Source: Planctomycetota bacterium (GTDB lineage Bacteria > Planctomycetota > J058 > J103). From it: a stretch of DNA of 64,000 nucleotides. Below, piece by piece: positions 10,404 to 19,120 of this stretch; the first letter of the stretch is position 1, and every line of letters begins with the position of its first letter. The stretch covers positions 1 to 64,000 of the forward strand of contig BPJM01000011.1 of NCBI GenBank assembly GCA_026004615.1. The letters are read 5' to 3'. Both the position numbers and the translations under genes were made by a program. The notes under the pieces are model-generated. The model was given only the letters and a program-made list of their open reading frames with translations. It was not told the origin of the DNA and ran no database searches.

Positions 10404-12359
10404 ATGGAGAGCAAGCTCGCGCTGATCCCGCTGCTGCCGCTGGCGGGGTTCGCGATCAACGGCCTGGTGGGCAAGCGGCTCGGCAAGCCGCTCGCGGCGC
10501 TGGTGGCACTGCTCGGCCCGGCCATCGCCTTCGTGCTGTCGCTGGAGATCCTGGTCTATCTGCTCCAGGCCGGCGACGCCACCATCCAGGTCCGGCTCTG
10601 GACCTGGATGGCGACCCGCGATTTCTCGGTCGAGTTCGCGTTCGCCGCCGACCGGCTGACCGCCGTCATGTTGCTGGTGGTCACCGGCGTCGGCTCGCTG
10701 ATCCACCTCTACTCGGCCGAGTACATGGAGGGCGAGCGGCGGGGCAGCTACGCGCGCTACTTCTCCTACCTCAACCTGTTCACCGCCATGATGCTGGTGC
10801 TGGTGCTGGGGGCGAGCCTGCCGCTGGTGTTCATCGGCTGGGAGGGGGTGGGGCTCTGCTCGTACCTGCTCATCGGCTACTGGTACACCAACGCCGAGTA
10901 CGCCAGCGCCGGGCGCAAGGCGTTCGTGGTGAACCGGGTCGGCGACTTCGGCTTTTTGCTCGGGATGTTCGTGCTCCTGCTCGCGCAGGCGCCGGCCGAG
11001 GGTGCGCGCAGCCTGGAGCTCGCCCACCTGAACGCGCTCGCCCAGGTGGGCGGGATCGAGGTGGGAACGCTGACCACCGCGGCGGTCCTGCTCTTCCTCG
11101 GCGCCTGCGGCAAATCCGCTCAGATCCCGCTCCACGTCTGGTTGCCGGACGCCATGGCCGGCCCGACCCCGGTCTCCGCCCTCATCCACGCCGCGACCAT
11201 GGTCACCGCCGGCGTCTACCTGGTCGCGCGCCTGTCGGGTCTGTTCGGAGCGGCGCCGGCGGCGCTGGCGGTCGTGGCGGTGGTCGGGGTGCTGACCGCC
11301 TTCTGCGCCGCGGTCATGGCCATGACCGAGCGCGACCTGAAGAAGGTGCTCGCCTACTCGACGATCAGCCAGCTCGGCTACATGTTCGTGGGCGTGGCGA
11401 CCGGCGTGTTCGCCGCCGGCATCTTCCACCTGGTCACCCACGCGTTCTTCAAGGCGCTGCTGTTCCTGGGCGCCGGCGCGGTGATGCACGCCATGCACAC
11501 CATGGACATGCGCCGGCTCGGCGGCCTGCGGACCAAGATGCCGTGGACGTTTTGGCTGTTCCTCATCGGGGCGGCGGCGCTGGCGGGGCTGCCGCCCACC
11601 AGCGGGTTCTTCTCCAAGGACGAGATCCTGGCTGCGGCACTGCTCGGCTACCACGCCGGGGCGGGACCGCTCTGGCTCGGGGTGTGGGTGCTGGGGGTGC
11701 TGACAGCCCTGCTGACCGCGTTCTACATCTTCCGCGCGGTGGCGCTCACGTTTCTCGGCGAGCCGCTGGAGCCGACCGATGCCCATCTGCACGCGCACGA
11801 TCCGGGCTGGCGGATGCTGGTGCCGCTGGTGGTGCTGGGCGCGCTGGCCGCGGCCGGCGGCCTGCTCAATGTGCCGCACGCGCTCGGCGGGCATGCCCGC
11901 TTCACCGAGTTCCTCGAGCCCGTGCTCGCCCGCCAGGGCGGCGGGGTGCCGCTCGGGCACGTCGCCTGGCTCGAATGGGCGGGCATGGGGCTTACCACCC
12001 TCGGCGGACTGCTCTCCGCCGCCGCGGCGCTGTTGCTCTACACGCGGGCGCCCGAGCTGCTCGCGCGGCTCGCCGCGGCGGCGTTGGTGCGCCCGTGGCG
12101 GGCCGCCTCCGAGGCCAAGTTCTGGTTCGACACCGCCTACCAGCGCTACGTCGTCGAGCCGACCCGGGCCGGGGCGCTGGCGCTGTGGGAATGGGTGGAC
12201 GTGGCCGTGATCGACAACGCCGTCGGGGGCCTCGCGCAGGCCGCGCGCGACCTCGGGCGCTCGTTGCGTTCGCTGCAGGACGGCCTGCTCAGCCGCTACA
12301 CGACCTATCTGGCCGGCGGGGCCGTCGTGGTGCTGATGCTGGTGCTGGGCTTCATCTAG
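10404..12359 (+). CDS. nuoL: NADH-quinone oxidoreductase subunit L
   Basis: Largest antiporter-like proton-pumping subunit, 651 residues. Clear family signatures are FIGWEGVGLCSYLLIGYWY, FLGACGKSAQIPLHVWLPDAM with GPTPVSALIHAATMVTAG, the lysine-bearing helix near MTERDLKKVLAYSTISQLGYM, and GLPPTSGFFSKDEIL. The C-terminal part holds the long lateral helix and final anchor. ATG 10404 lies after a 70-base gap from nuoK. Confidence 0.96.
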   Translation: MESKLALIPLLPLAGFAINGLVGKRLGKPLAALVALLGPAIAFVLSLEILVYLLQAGDATIQVRLWTWMATRDFSVEFAFAADRLTAVMLLVVTGVGSLIHLYSAEYMEGERRGSYARYFSYLNLFTAMMLVLVLGASLPLVFIGWEGVGLCSYLLIGYWYTNAEYASAGRKAFVVNRVGDFGFLLGMFVLLLAQAPAEGARSLELAHLNALAQVGGIEVGTLTTAAVLLFLGACGKSAQIPLHVWLPDAMAGPTPVSALIHAATMVTAGVYLVARLSGLFGAAPAALAVVAVVGVLTAFCAAVMAMTERDLKKVLAYSTISQLGYMFVGVATGVFAAGIFHLVTHAFFKALLFLGAGAVMHAMHTMDMRRLGGLRTKMPWTFWLFLIGAAALAGLPPTSGFFSKDEILAAALLGYHAGAGPLWLGVWVLGVLTALLTAFYIFRAVALTFLGEPLEPTDAHLHAHDPGWRMLVPLVVLGALAAAGGLLNVPHALGGHARFTEFLEPVLARQGGGVPLGHVAWLEWAGMGLTTLGGLLSAAAALLLYTRAPELLARLAAAALVRPWRAASEAKFWFDTAYQRYVVEPTRAGALALWEWVDVAVIDNAVGGLAQAARDLGRSLRSLQDGLLSRYTTYLAGGAVVVLMLVLGFI

Positions 12360-12372
12360 GGGCCGGGACGCG

Positions 12373-13869
12373 ATGCACGACCTGCCGATCCTGACCATGC
12401 TGCTCTTGCTGCTGCTGGCCGGCGCCGGGGCGGTGATGCTCTGCCCGCGGCCGCGCGGCGATCTGGTGCGCGGCACCGCGCTGACCACCTCTCTGCTCGC
12501 CTTTCTGTGCTCGCTGCCACTGTTCTGGCTCTATGACGGCACGCGCGCCGAGCCGTTCCGCTTCGTCGAACACGTGCCCTGGATCGAGCGGTTCGGCATC
12601 GCCTACAGCCTCGGGCTCGACGGGGTGAGCCTGCTGCTCGTGCTGCTGACCACGCTGCTGGGCCCGGTCGGGGTGCTCGCCTCCTGGAATGCGATCGATC
12701 GCCGGACCAAGGAGTTCTATGCCTCGTTCCTGCTGCTCGAGGCCTCCGTGCTCGGGGTGTTCATGGCGCGGGACCTGGTGCTGTTCTACGTGTTCTGGGA
12801 GGTCATGCTCGTCCCCATGTTCCTGATCATCGCGGTCTGGGGGGGCGAGAAACGGGTGTACGCCGGCGTCAAGTTCTTCATCTATACCATGGCCGGCTCG
12901 CTGCTCATGCTGGTGGCACTGGTGTACGTCTACCTGCGCACCGGCGCGCAGACCTTCCAGATCGCCGAACTCCAGGCGCTGCTGGCGGCCCTGCCGCCCG
13001 AGCGGGCGCTGTCGCACACCGAAGAGGTATTGCTGTTCTTGGGCTTCGCGATCGCGTTCGCCATCAAGGTGCCGGTCTTCCCGTTCCACACCTGGCTGCC
13101 CGACGCCCACACCGAGGCCCCCACCGCCGGTTCGGTCATGCTGGCCGCAGTGCTGCTCAAGATGGGCGCCTACGGCCTGCTCCGCATCGCGATCCCGTTC
13201 TTTCCCGGCGGCGCCGAGGCCCTGGCGCCGCTCGCGATGGTGCTCGCGGTGGTGGGAATCATCTACGGGGCGCTGATGGCTCTGGCCCAGGAGGACTGGA
13301 AGCGGCTCATCGCCTATTCCTCGGTCTCGCACCTGGGCTTCGTGGTGCTCGGCATCTTCGCCCGCACCGAGACCGCCCTCAGCGGCGCCGTCTTCCAGAT
13401 GCTGGCGCACGGGCTCGCCACGGGACTGCTGTTCCTGCTCGTCGGTTCCATCTACGAGCGGACCCACTCGCGGCGGATCGACGATTACGGCGGCATCGCG
13501 CGGGTGGTGCCGGGATTTGCCGCCGTCTTCATGATCACCGTGCTGGCCTCGGCCGGCCTGCCCGGGCTCAACGGATTCGTCGGCGAGTTCCTGGTCCTGG
13601 CCGGCACCTTCCTGCGGCACCCGCTGGCGGCAGCCTGCGGGGCGCTGGGAGTGATCCTCGCGGCCGCGTATCTGCTGACGCTCTATCAACGGACCATGTT
13701 CGGACCGCTCGTCCACGAGCGTCACCGGGCGCTGGCCGATCTGGCGCCGCGCGAGTGGAGCTACTACGTGCCTCTGCTGGGCCTGACCGCGATCATGGGG
13801 ATCTGGCCCCAGCCGTTTCTCGATGTCATGGGCGCGTCGCTGCACGCGATCCCGCAGCTGGTCAAGTAG
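12373..13869 (+). CDS. nuoM: NADH-quinone oxidoreductase subunit M
   Basis: Antiporter-like proton-pumping subunit, 498 residues with about 14 predicted helices. Signatures are FYVFWEVMLVPMFLIIAVWG with the conserved glutamate, FPFHTWLPDAHTEAPTAGSV, QEDWKRLIAYSSVSHLGF and GLPGLNGFVGEFL. It starts 13 bases after nuoL. Confidence 0.96.
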   Translation: MHDLPILTMLLLLLLAGAGAVMLCPRPRGDLVRGTALTTSLLAFLCSLPLFWLYDGTRAEPFRFVEHVPWIERFGIAYSLGLDGVSLLLVLLTTLLGPVGVLASWNAIDRRTKEFYASFLLLEASVLGVFMARDLVLFYVFWEVMLVPMFLIIAVWGGEKRVYAGVKFFIYTMAGSLLMLVALVYVYLRTGAQTFQIAELQALLAALPPERALSHTEEVLLFLGFAIAFAIKVPVFPFHTWLPDAHTEAPTAGSVMLAAVLLKMGAYGLLRIAIPFFPGGAEALAPLAMVLAVVGIIYGALMALAQEDWKRLIAYSSVSHLGFVVLGIFARTETALSGAVFQMLAHGLATGLLFLLVGSIYERTHSRRIDDYGGIARVVPGFAAVFMITVLASAGLPGLNGFVGEFLVLAGTFLRHPLAAACGALGVILAAAYLLTLYQRTMFGPLVHERHRALADLAPREWSYYVPLLGLTAIMGIWPQPFLDVMGASLHAIPQLVK

Positions 13870-13901
13870 GCAGTTGGTCGCCGGGAAAGGAGTCGCTGCA
13901 G

Positions 13902-15365
13902 GTGTCCTGGTTCAGCTGGTCGGACATGTGGGTGCTGGCCCCCGTCGCCATCGTGGCGCTGGGCGGGGCCGTGGCACTGCTCATCGAGGCGCTGCTGCCG
14001 CGCGCGGCGGGGCGGACCTCGCTCACCTTCGCCGGCGTCGGCACCCTGCTGCTGGGAGGCTTCGCCACCGTGCTGGCCTGGGCCGAGCCCGGCGTCCAGG
14101 TGCACGGCTCGCTCGTGACGGGGCCTTTCGCCGTCTTCCTCGGCCTGGTGGTGCTGGGGGGCACCGCGCTCTCGGTGTTGTATGCCGAGGGTTATGACCG
14201 CGCGATGGGATTCGACGTCGGAGAGTACCACGGACTCAAATTGCTCGCCGCCGCCGGCATGCTCTTTCTGGTGGCGGCCAACGACCTGGTCACCCTGTTC
14301 ATCGCCTTCGAGCTCATGTCATTGCCGGTCTATGCGCTGGTGGCCGCGGACCGGCGCCGGCGCGAGGCCTCCGAGGGCGCGATGAAGTACTTCGTGCTGG
14401 GCGCGTTCGCCTCGGCCGTGCTGCTCTACGGGTTTGCGCTGCTCTACGGTGCCACCGGCACCATCTACCTCCACGCCATGCCGGCCGCGGCCGGGGCGCC
14501 GCTGCTCAAACTGGCGGCGCTGGCGCTGGTGCTCGTCGGAGCCGCCTTCAAGGTGGGCGCCGTGCCGTTTCACGCCTGGATCCCGGACGCCTACCAGGGC
14601 GCGCCGGCGAGCGTCACCGGCTTCATGGCGGTGGCGGTCAAGGCAGCGGCGTTCGCGGTGCTGGTGCGACTGCTCCTGGCGTCGGGTCTGCTCGGAAAGG
14701 CCGGCATGGACCACATGGTGGTGACGAACGTGCTGTGGGTGCTCGCGCTGGTGACCCTGATCGTCGGCAACGTGCTGGCGCTGGCACAGACCAACCTCAA
14801 GCGGCTGCTCGCCTACTCCGGCATCGCGCACACCGGGTATGCGCTGCTCGGGGTGGTGGCCGCGATGGCGCGGCCGGAAGCGGGTCTGGCGGCGCTGTTG
14901 TACTATCTGGCGGCCTACACGGCGATGACGCTCGGTGCCTTCGCGGTGCTGGTGCTGCTGGCGACGCGCGGGCGCGAGCTGGGCGAGATCGAGGAGCTGG
15001 CGGGCCTGGGTCGCGAGCGCCCGCTGGTGGCGCTCGGGATGACCGTCTGCCTGGTCTCGCTGCTCGGCGTGCCGCCCACCGCCGGCTTCATCGGCAAGCT
15101 GTGGCTGTTCCAGGCGGCGCTGGAGGCAGGCTTCACGGGCCTGGTCGTGGTGGCGGCGCTCGCCACCATCGTCTCGATCTACTACTACCTCTACCCCGTG
15201 GTCGTCATGTACACCGGCACCGCCCGGCAGCCGGTGGAGACCTTCGCCGCCGCCCGCCTGGTGCTCGCGCTGGCCGCCGGGGCGACGCTGCTCGGCGGTA
15301 TGTTCCCCGGCGGTCTGTACGACTACGCGCTGCGCGGGGTGCAGCTGCTGCTCGGCGCCGCCTGA
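13902..15365 (+). CDS. nuoN: NADH-quinone oxidoreductase subunit N
   Basis: Third antiporter-like subunit, 487 residues, and last gene of the operon. Signatures are FIAFELMSLPVYALVA, FKVGAVPFHAWIPDAYQGAP, QTNLKRLLAYSGIAHTGY and GVPPTAGFIGKLWLF. GTG 13902 is preceded by GGAAAGGAG (13884-13892). It ends 30 bases before the convergent DoxX gene. Confidence 0.96.
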   Translation: MSWFSWSDMWVLAPVAIVALGGAVALLIEALLPRAAGRTSLTFAGVGTLLLGGFATVLAWAEPGVQVHGSLVTGPFAVFLGLVVLGGTALSVLYAEGYDRAMGFDVGEYHGLKLLAAAGMLFLVAANDLVTLFIAFELMSLPVYALVAADRRRREASEGAMKYFVLGAFASAVLLYGFALLYGATGTIYLHAMPAAAGAPLLKLAALALVLVGAAFKVGAVPFHAWIPDAYQGAPASVTGFMAVAVKAAAFAVLVRLLLASGLLGKAGMDHMVVTNVLWVLALVTLIVGNVLALAQTNLKRLLAYSGIAHTGYALLGVVAAMARPEAGLAALLYYLAAYTAMTLGAFAVLVLLATRGRELGEIEELAGLGRERPLVALGMTVCLVSLLGVPPTAGFIGKLWLFQAALEAGFTGLVVVAALATIVSIYYYLYPVVVMYTGTARQPVETFAAARLVLALAAGATLLGGMFPGGLYDYALRGVQLLLGAA

Positions 15366-15395
15366 GCCGCCCTCCGCACCCCGCGCCGCCGCCCC

Positions 15396-15836
15396 TCAGC
15401 GCGCGGCCAGCACGCGGTCGAGCGAGGCGCTGCCGCCCCCGCGCACGAGCAGCGCCAGCGCGATGGCGATCGCCAGCAGGTGGTATTCGAACCCCTCGCC
15501 CTGGCGGGTGCCGGACCAGTTCATGAAGAAGCCGTGCTCCAGGTGCACCAGCCACACCGCCCCCGCCATGACCGCGGCGATCCCCAGCGCCGCCAGCCGG
15601 GTCAGAAACCCCACCACGAGTGCGATCGCGCCCAGGAACTCGGCGGCGATCACCCCGAGCGCCGCCGCAGTCGGAATCCCCAGGTGCGCGAACTGCTCCA
15701 CGGTCCCGGCGATCCCCGCGCCGCCGAACAGCCCCAGCGCCTTCTGCGCCCCATGGGGGAACATGACCGCCCCCAGCCCCAGGCGCAACACCAGCGCGTC
15801 CAGCCCCCGCTCCGTCGCGAGCAAGAACCTGCCCAT
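15396..15836 (-). CDS. DoxX family membrane protein
   Basis: Four-helix inner-membrane protein of 146 residues. The DoxX pattern is seen in LRLGLGAVMFPHGAQKALG near the N-terminus, EFLGAIALVVGFLTRLAALG in the middle, and HGFFMNW...GFEYHLLAIAIALALL at the C-terminus. The family is often linked to quinol or thiol redox and detoxification roles, but the substrate here is unknown. The frame stays open upstream to 15980, but that part is Gly/Arg-rich filler and ATG 15836 fits the family. Convergent with nuoN. Confidence 0.85.
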   Translation of the reverse strand: MGRFLLATERGLDALVLRLGLGAVMFPHGAQKALGLFGGAGIAGTVEQFAHLGIPTAAALGVIAAEFLGAIALVVGFLTRLAALGIAAVMAGAVWLVHLEHGFFMNWSGTRQGEGFEYHLLAIAIALALLVRGGGSASLDRVLAAR

Positions 15837-15985
15837 GGGCCCGTGCCCTCCCCCACCGAACCGCTCCCCTTCGCCAACGGCCAGCCAACGGCCAACCGCC
15901 CCGGCGCCGCCGGCGCCTCCCGGCGCGCCAGGCCGCCGCCCCTGGCCCCGGCCTCGCTCGCCCGAGGCGCTGCGGCCCATCCGCG

Positions 15986-17101
15986 CTATTTGCGCTCGAT
16001 CTTTTCGGCCACCAGCGTGAGCGGTGGCGCGCCCGGCGGCGCCGCGAGCCGCCCTTCGACCTCGACGAAGTCGCCGTCCCGCAGGTCGGTGACCAGGATG
16101 TGCCGGTCGGTGGGATCATCCTCGATCTCCGCTCCCGGCGCCACCTGGACGTGGGCGATCACCTGTCCCCCGCGCACCAGATCGAAGGTGGGAGGAGTGG
16201 CCATGGCCTGCAGGTTGCCGATCCTGCCCTCGAGCTCGATCTCACCTGCGCCCCCTGGCGCGCCGCCAGCCGTCCCTCGCTCGACCTCCACCTTGCTGGC
16301 GAGGATCCGCGGCCGGCCGCCCTGGCCCACCACCAGCGTGCCCTCGACCTCCACCTCCTCGCCCACGAGCAGCTGCGCGCACCCCAGCACCGCCCCCGTG
16401 TCCTCGTCCTCGATCCGTGCCCCGGAGGTGTCGACGTCGATCGCGAACGAGAGCGTGAAGTCGGGACAGTGGAGCGCGGTGATCCGTCCCTCGACGTCGT
16501 CGACCGGGACCGAGACCGGCAATCCCGACGCACCGGGCGGGCCGGCCACCAGTGCGTCCACCTCGTCTTTCAGCTCGTAGACCGTACCCGGCGTCACCAC
16601 CTTCAGGATCTTGTCCGGGCGCACATCGAGCACGATGGTCGAGTGGACCGAGGTGTCCAGCGGCGGGTAAAACTCGACCTCGAAGGTGCTGTGCGGCACC
16701 ACCAGCACGCGGCCCTGCGAGCTCGTGCTGACCGCGTTGCCATTCGCGTCGACGAACAAGCAGCCGCTCGGATCGACCGTGAAGGCGAGCTTTTCGTACA
16801 CCCCTGCCGGCACCTGGCCCAGCGCCAGCAGCGCGGCGGTGCTGTCCAGCGTCAGCAGGTCGAAGTCCTTGAACGGCGCGCCCAGCGGCACCGGCGTCCG
16901 GGGATCGCGCAGCTCCACCGCCGTGATGCGCAGCACGAGCTGATCGACCTGGGTGCCGTCCGCCAGCACGATGAACGGTACATCCTTGAGGAAGATCGCG
17001 GTCTGGCTGGCCGCCCGGCCGCTGCTGCCTCCCCCGCCACAGCTCGCGCCCAGCAAGGCCGCCGCCGCGAGCGCCGAGCCGAGCACCGTGCCTGCGCGCA
17101 T
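15986..17101 (-). CDS. exported lipoprotein with DUF4382- and DUF5666-like domains
   Basis: 371 residues. The signal peptide ends in a lipobox (LLGASC, Cys near residue 20) followed by a glycine-rich linker. Residues 35-190 resemble DUF4382 (beta-sandwich repeat; AIFLKDVPF, VPAGVYEKLAFTVD, DVRPDKILKV). Residues 200-371 hold two OB-fold-like units of the DUF5666 kind, each with EVEGTL or EVEGRL and ...KVE/EKIER endings (VEGRITAL, LEGRIGNL). Function unknown; cell-surface or periplasmic location inferred. ATG 17101 is preceded on its strand by GGAGGGGAGG. Confidence 0.75.
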   Translation of the reverse strand: MRAGTVLGSALAAAALLGASCGGGGSSGRAASQTAIFLKDVPFIVLADGTQVDQLVLRITAVELRDPRTPVPLGAPFKDFDLLTLDSTAALLALGQVPAGVYEKLAFTVDPSGCLFVDANGNAVSTSSQGRVLVVPHSTFEVEFYPPLDTSVHSTIVLDVRPDKILKVVTPGTVYELKDEVDALVAGPPGASGLPVSVPVDDVEGRITALHCPDFTLSFAIDVDTSGARIEDEDTGAVLGCAQLLVGEEVEVEGTLVVGQGGRPRILASKVEVERGTAGGAPGGAGEIELEGRIGNLQAMATPPTFDLVRGGQVIAHVQVAPGAEIEDDPTDRHILVTDLRDGDFVEVEGRLAAPPGAPPLTLVAEKIERK

Positions 17102-17282
17102 GCTTCGCCCCTCCCCTCCGCCACGGTTCCGGATTCGAGCCGGATATCGGAGCAGAGGCGGGCGCGCGGCGCAAGACCCCGCCGGTCGGGAGTCGCGCCG
17201 GCCGGCCCCTGCGCGGCCCTGTGAGGCGCGCTCGCCGCGGCGCGGCCGCCCGCACCCATGGGAGGCGGGAATCGACGGCGCA

Positions 17283-17318
17283 GGCGGAGGCGGAGGCGGA
17301 CGCGGAGGTGGAGGCGGA
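17283..17318. repeat. imperfect GGCGGA hexamer repeat
   Basis: Six consecutive units close to GGCGGA stand in the 283-base gap between two minus-strand genes. A similar purine-rich GGCGGCGGAGGCGGG follows at about 17331-17345. No gene or promoter is visible in this gap. Confidence 0.6.
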
Positions 17319-17384
17319 GCTAGAGAGGTGGCGGCGGAGGCGGGCGAGCCGCGGCGCCCGCCTCCGCCGCCCTGGCTGGCCGGC

Positions 17385-18791
17385 TCAGTGCACCGCGGTC
17401 CGCGGGCTCTCCACCGCCAGTTCCGTCCAGCGCGCGGTCAGCACCCGGCGCAGGTCGTCGATCCGGCGCTGCATGTCATCGAAGCTGCGGGGCTGGCCGG
17501 TCACCGGGTCGGGGAAGGTGGTGCCGGTGATGAAACCGGCGAGCTGCGCCGGCTGGCCACTCTGACGCGGCTTGACCATGGTGAACCCGGCGCCGGTCTC
17601 CGCGAAGTGGCAGCCCGCGCAGGTATTGAGCGCGAAGCTGTGCCGCGCGTCCGGGTTCCGGATGCCGCGGGCGTTCCAGACGAAGTTCTCCGGATCGGCG
17701 GCCGCCAGCCAGCTCGGCGGCACCGTGTGCCGGCCGGCCAGCACCGCCGCCTCGTTGTCGTTGATGAAGTCGGCGAGCGCCTGCGTGCCATTGAACGAGA
17801 CGTCGGGGCTCTGCTTCGTGGTGGTCTGCACGAGCAGACCCGTGCGCGGATCGAGCACGAACTCGCGCAGCTCCCAGGGCGAGCCGAGCGCGATCTCGTT
17901 GGTCCGGATCTGCCCGATGGAGCTCCCGTTGGGACGGCCCGGCGCCACCCCGCGCCCGGCGAACGCATCGGTGATCGCCTCCAGGGCGCGGTTGTAGTCC
18001 GCGCCGAAGTCCAGCGCCCCCAGCGCATGCCAGCGCTCGGCCCACCGCTTCACGTCGGCCAGGCTGCGCGCCGGCAGCTTGTACTCGAAGATCACCGTGA
18101 ACTGGAGCGGATTGCCGTTGGGATCGAGCGCTCCGAACACGAACCGCCCCTCGCCCGCGTTTCCCGCACCGTAGCTCGGGTTCTGGCGCAGATCGATCCG
18201 GTTGACGATCGCCAGCAGCCGGAACGGCGCCCGCTTGAGGTCGAGCCGGCCGTCGGGCAGCCGCGGCCAGGGATCGAGGATCCGCTGCCGGATCAGCGGC
18301 CGCGCCGGCGCGACGAACCCATTGACCTGCTGCGGGCTCTCCCACAGCTCCAGCCACCGCTCGACGAACACCGCCGGGTCGTTGGGCCCCGCCATGTCCA
18401 TCATGAGCCGGCCGAAGGTCCACTTCCCCGCAGAGGGGTCGGCCGGCAGCGGCACCCGCAGCGCCGCCGCCTCGCCGCCGCTGGCAGCCGTCCGCGCCAC
18501 CGCCGGCAGCGCCGGCCCCACCTGGCGCGGCCAGCGCGTGCGCACCGGGTCCTCGACCACGGACAGATCGGTGATCAACAGCTCCTTGCGCCAGTCGATG
18601 CGCACCGAGGTCGCGCTCGCCGGCTCGGCCGGAGCCGGGCGCACCGCGGCCGCGCCCGGCCCCAGCCGCTGCGCGGCCGCCTGGCCCGCCCCACCCACGA
18701 CCGCCGCCGCGCACAACAACCCCGCTGCCGCACCGCGGCCCAGCCGCGCCCCGCCCCGGATCGCTCGCCCGCCCGTCGCTCGCCCGCTCAT
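17385..18791 (-). CDS. exported protein with a single heme-c motif, function unknown
   Basis: 468 residues from ATG 18791 (AGGGGG ribosome site); a longer frame to 18851 adds only filler. An Arg-rich, hydrophobic N-terminus ending AGQAAAQ looks like a cleavable signal peptide. The middle is a conserved-looking globular domain (KWTFGRLMMDMA, FRLLAIVNRIDLRQNP, GRFVFGALDPNGNP). A heme-binding CAGCH lies at residues 391-395, shortly before FITGTTFPDP near the C-terminus. I do not recognise a named family. A periplasmic one-heme protein is likely, and an oxidoreductase role is only a guess. Confidence 0.65.
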   Translation of the reverse strand: MSGRATGGRAIRGGARLGRGAAAGLLCAAAVVGGAGQAAAQRLGPGAAAVRPAPAEPASATSVRIDWRKELLITDLSVVEDPVRTRWPRQVGPALPAVARTAASGGEAAALRVPLPADPSAGKWTFGRLMMDMAGPNDPAVFVERWLELWESPQQVNGFVAPARPLIRQRILDPWPRLPDGRLDLKRAPFRLLAIVNRIDLRQNPSYGAGNAGEGRFVFGALDPNGNPLQFTVIFEYKLPARSLADVKRWAERWHALGALDFGADYNRALEAITDAFAGRGVAPGRPNGSSIGQIRTNEIALGSPWELREFVLDPRTGLLVQTTTKQSPDVSFNGTQALADFINDNEAAVLAGRHTVPPSWLAAADPENFVWNARGIRNPDARHSFALNTCAGCHFAETGAGFTMVKPRQSGQPAQLAGFITGTTFPDPVTGQPRSFDDMQRRIDDLRRVLTARWTELAVESPRTAVH

Positions 18792-19120
18792 GGCCTTGCC
18801 CCCTTTTCGCTCCGCCGGAGCCCCCGCTCCGGGTCCTGCGCCAGCGGACAACGCAAAGGCGGCTCCGGCGGCGCCGCCCCGGCGGCGCGGGCAGACCTAA
18901 CCCCGATTTCGGCATGATCTTGTGGTGTACCGTAGCCGCCGCACCGGCCGGCGGCCCGCTCCCGATCTGAAACCCATCTCCTCGCGCTGGCGGCCGGTGC
19001 ATCCTCGGAGATGCAGTCGCCAGCACCTCCGGTCCGGACCCATGGCGAGCGGTGCCAGCACGGGGCCGGACCGCTCCGCCCCCCTTGAGCGGCACACGCG
19101 AGTCGGATAGCGATGGTGCC
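18792..19120. other. divergent intergenic region without a visible gene
   Basis: 329 bases between the minus-strand heme-motif protein and the plus-strand amidohydrolase. It is AT-richer than its surroundings around 18890-18930. No convincing promoter pair, RNA gene or coding frame was seen. Confidence 0.5.

Noticed and set aside
10299..12488. Long minus-strand open frame opposite nuoL (729 codons)
   Set aside because: Low-complexity Gln/His/Arg translation with no motif; nuoL on the other strand is certain.
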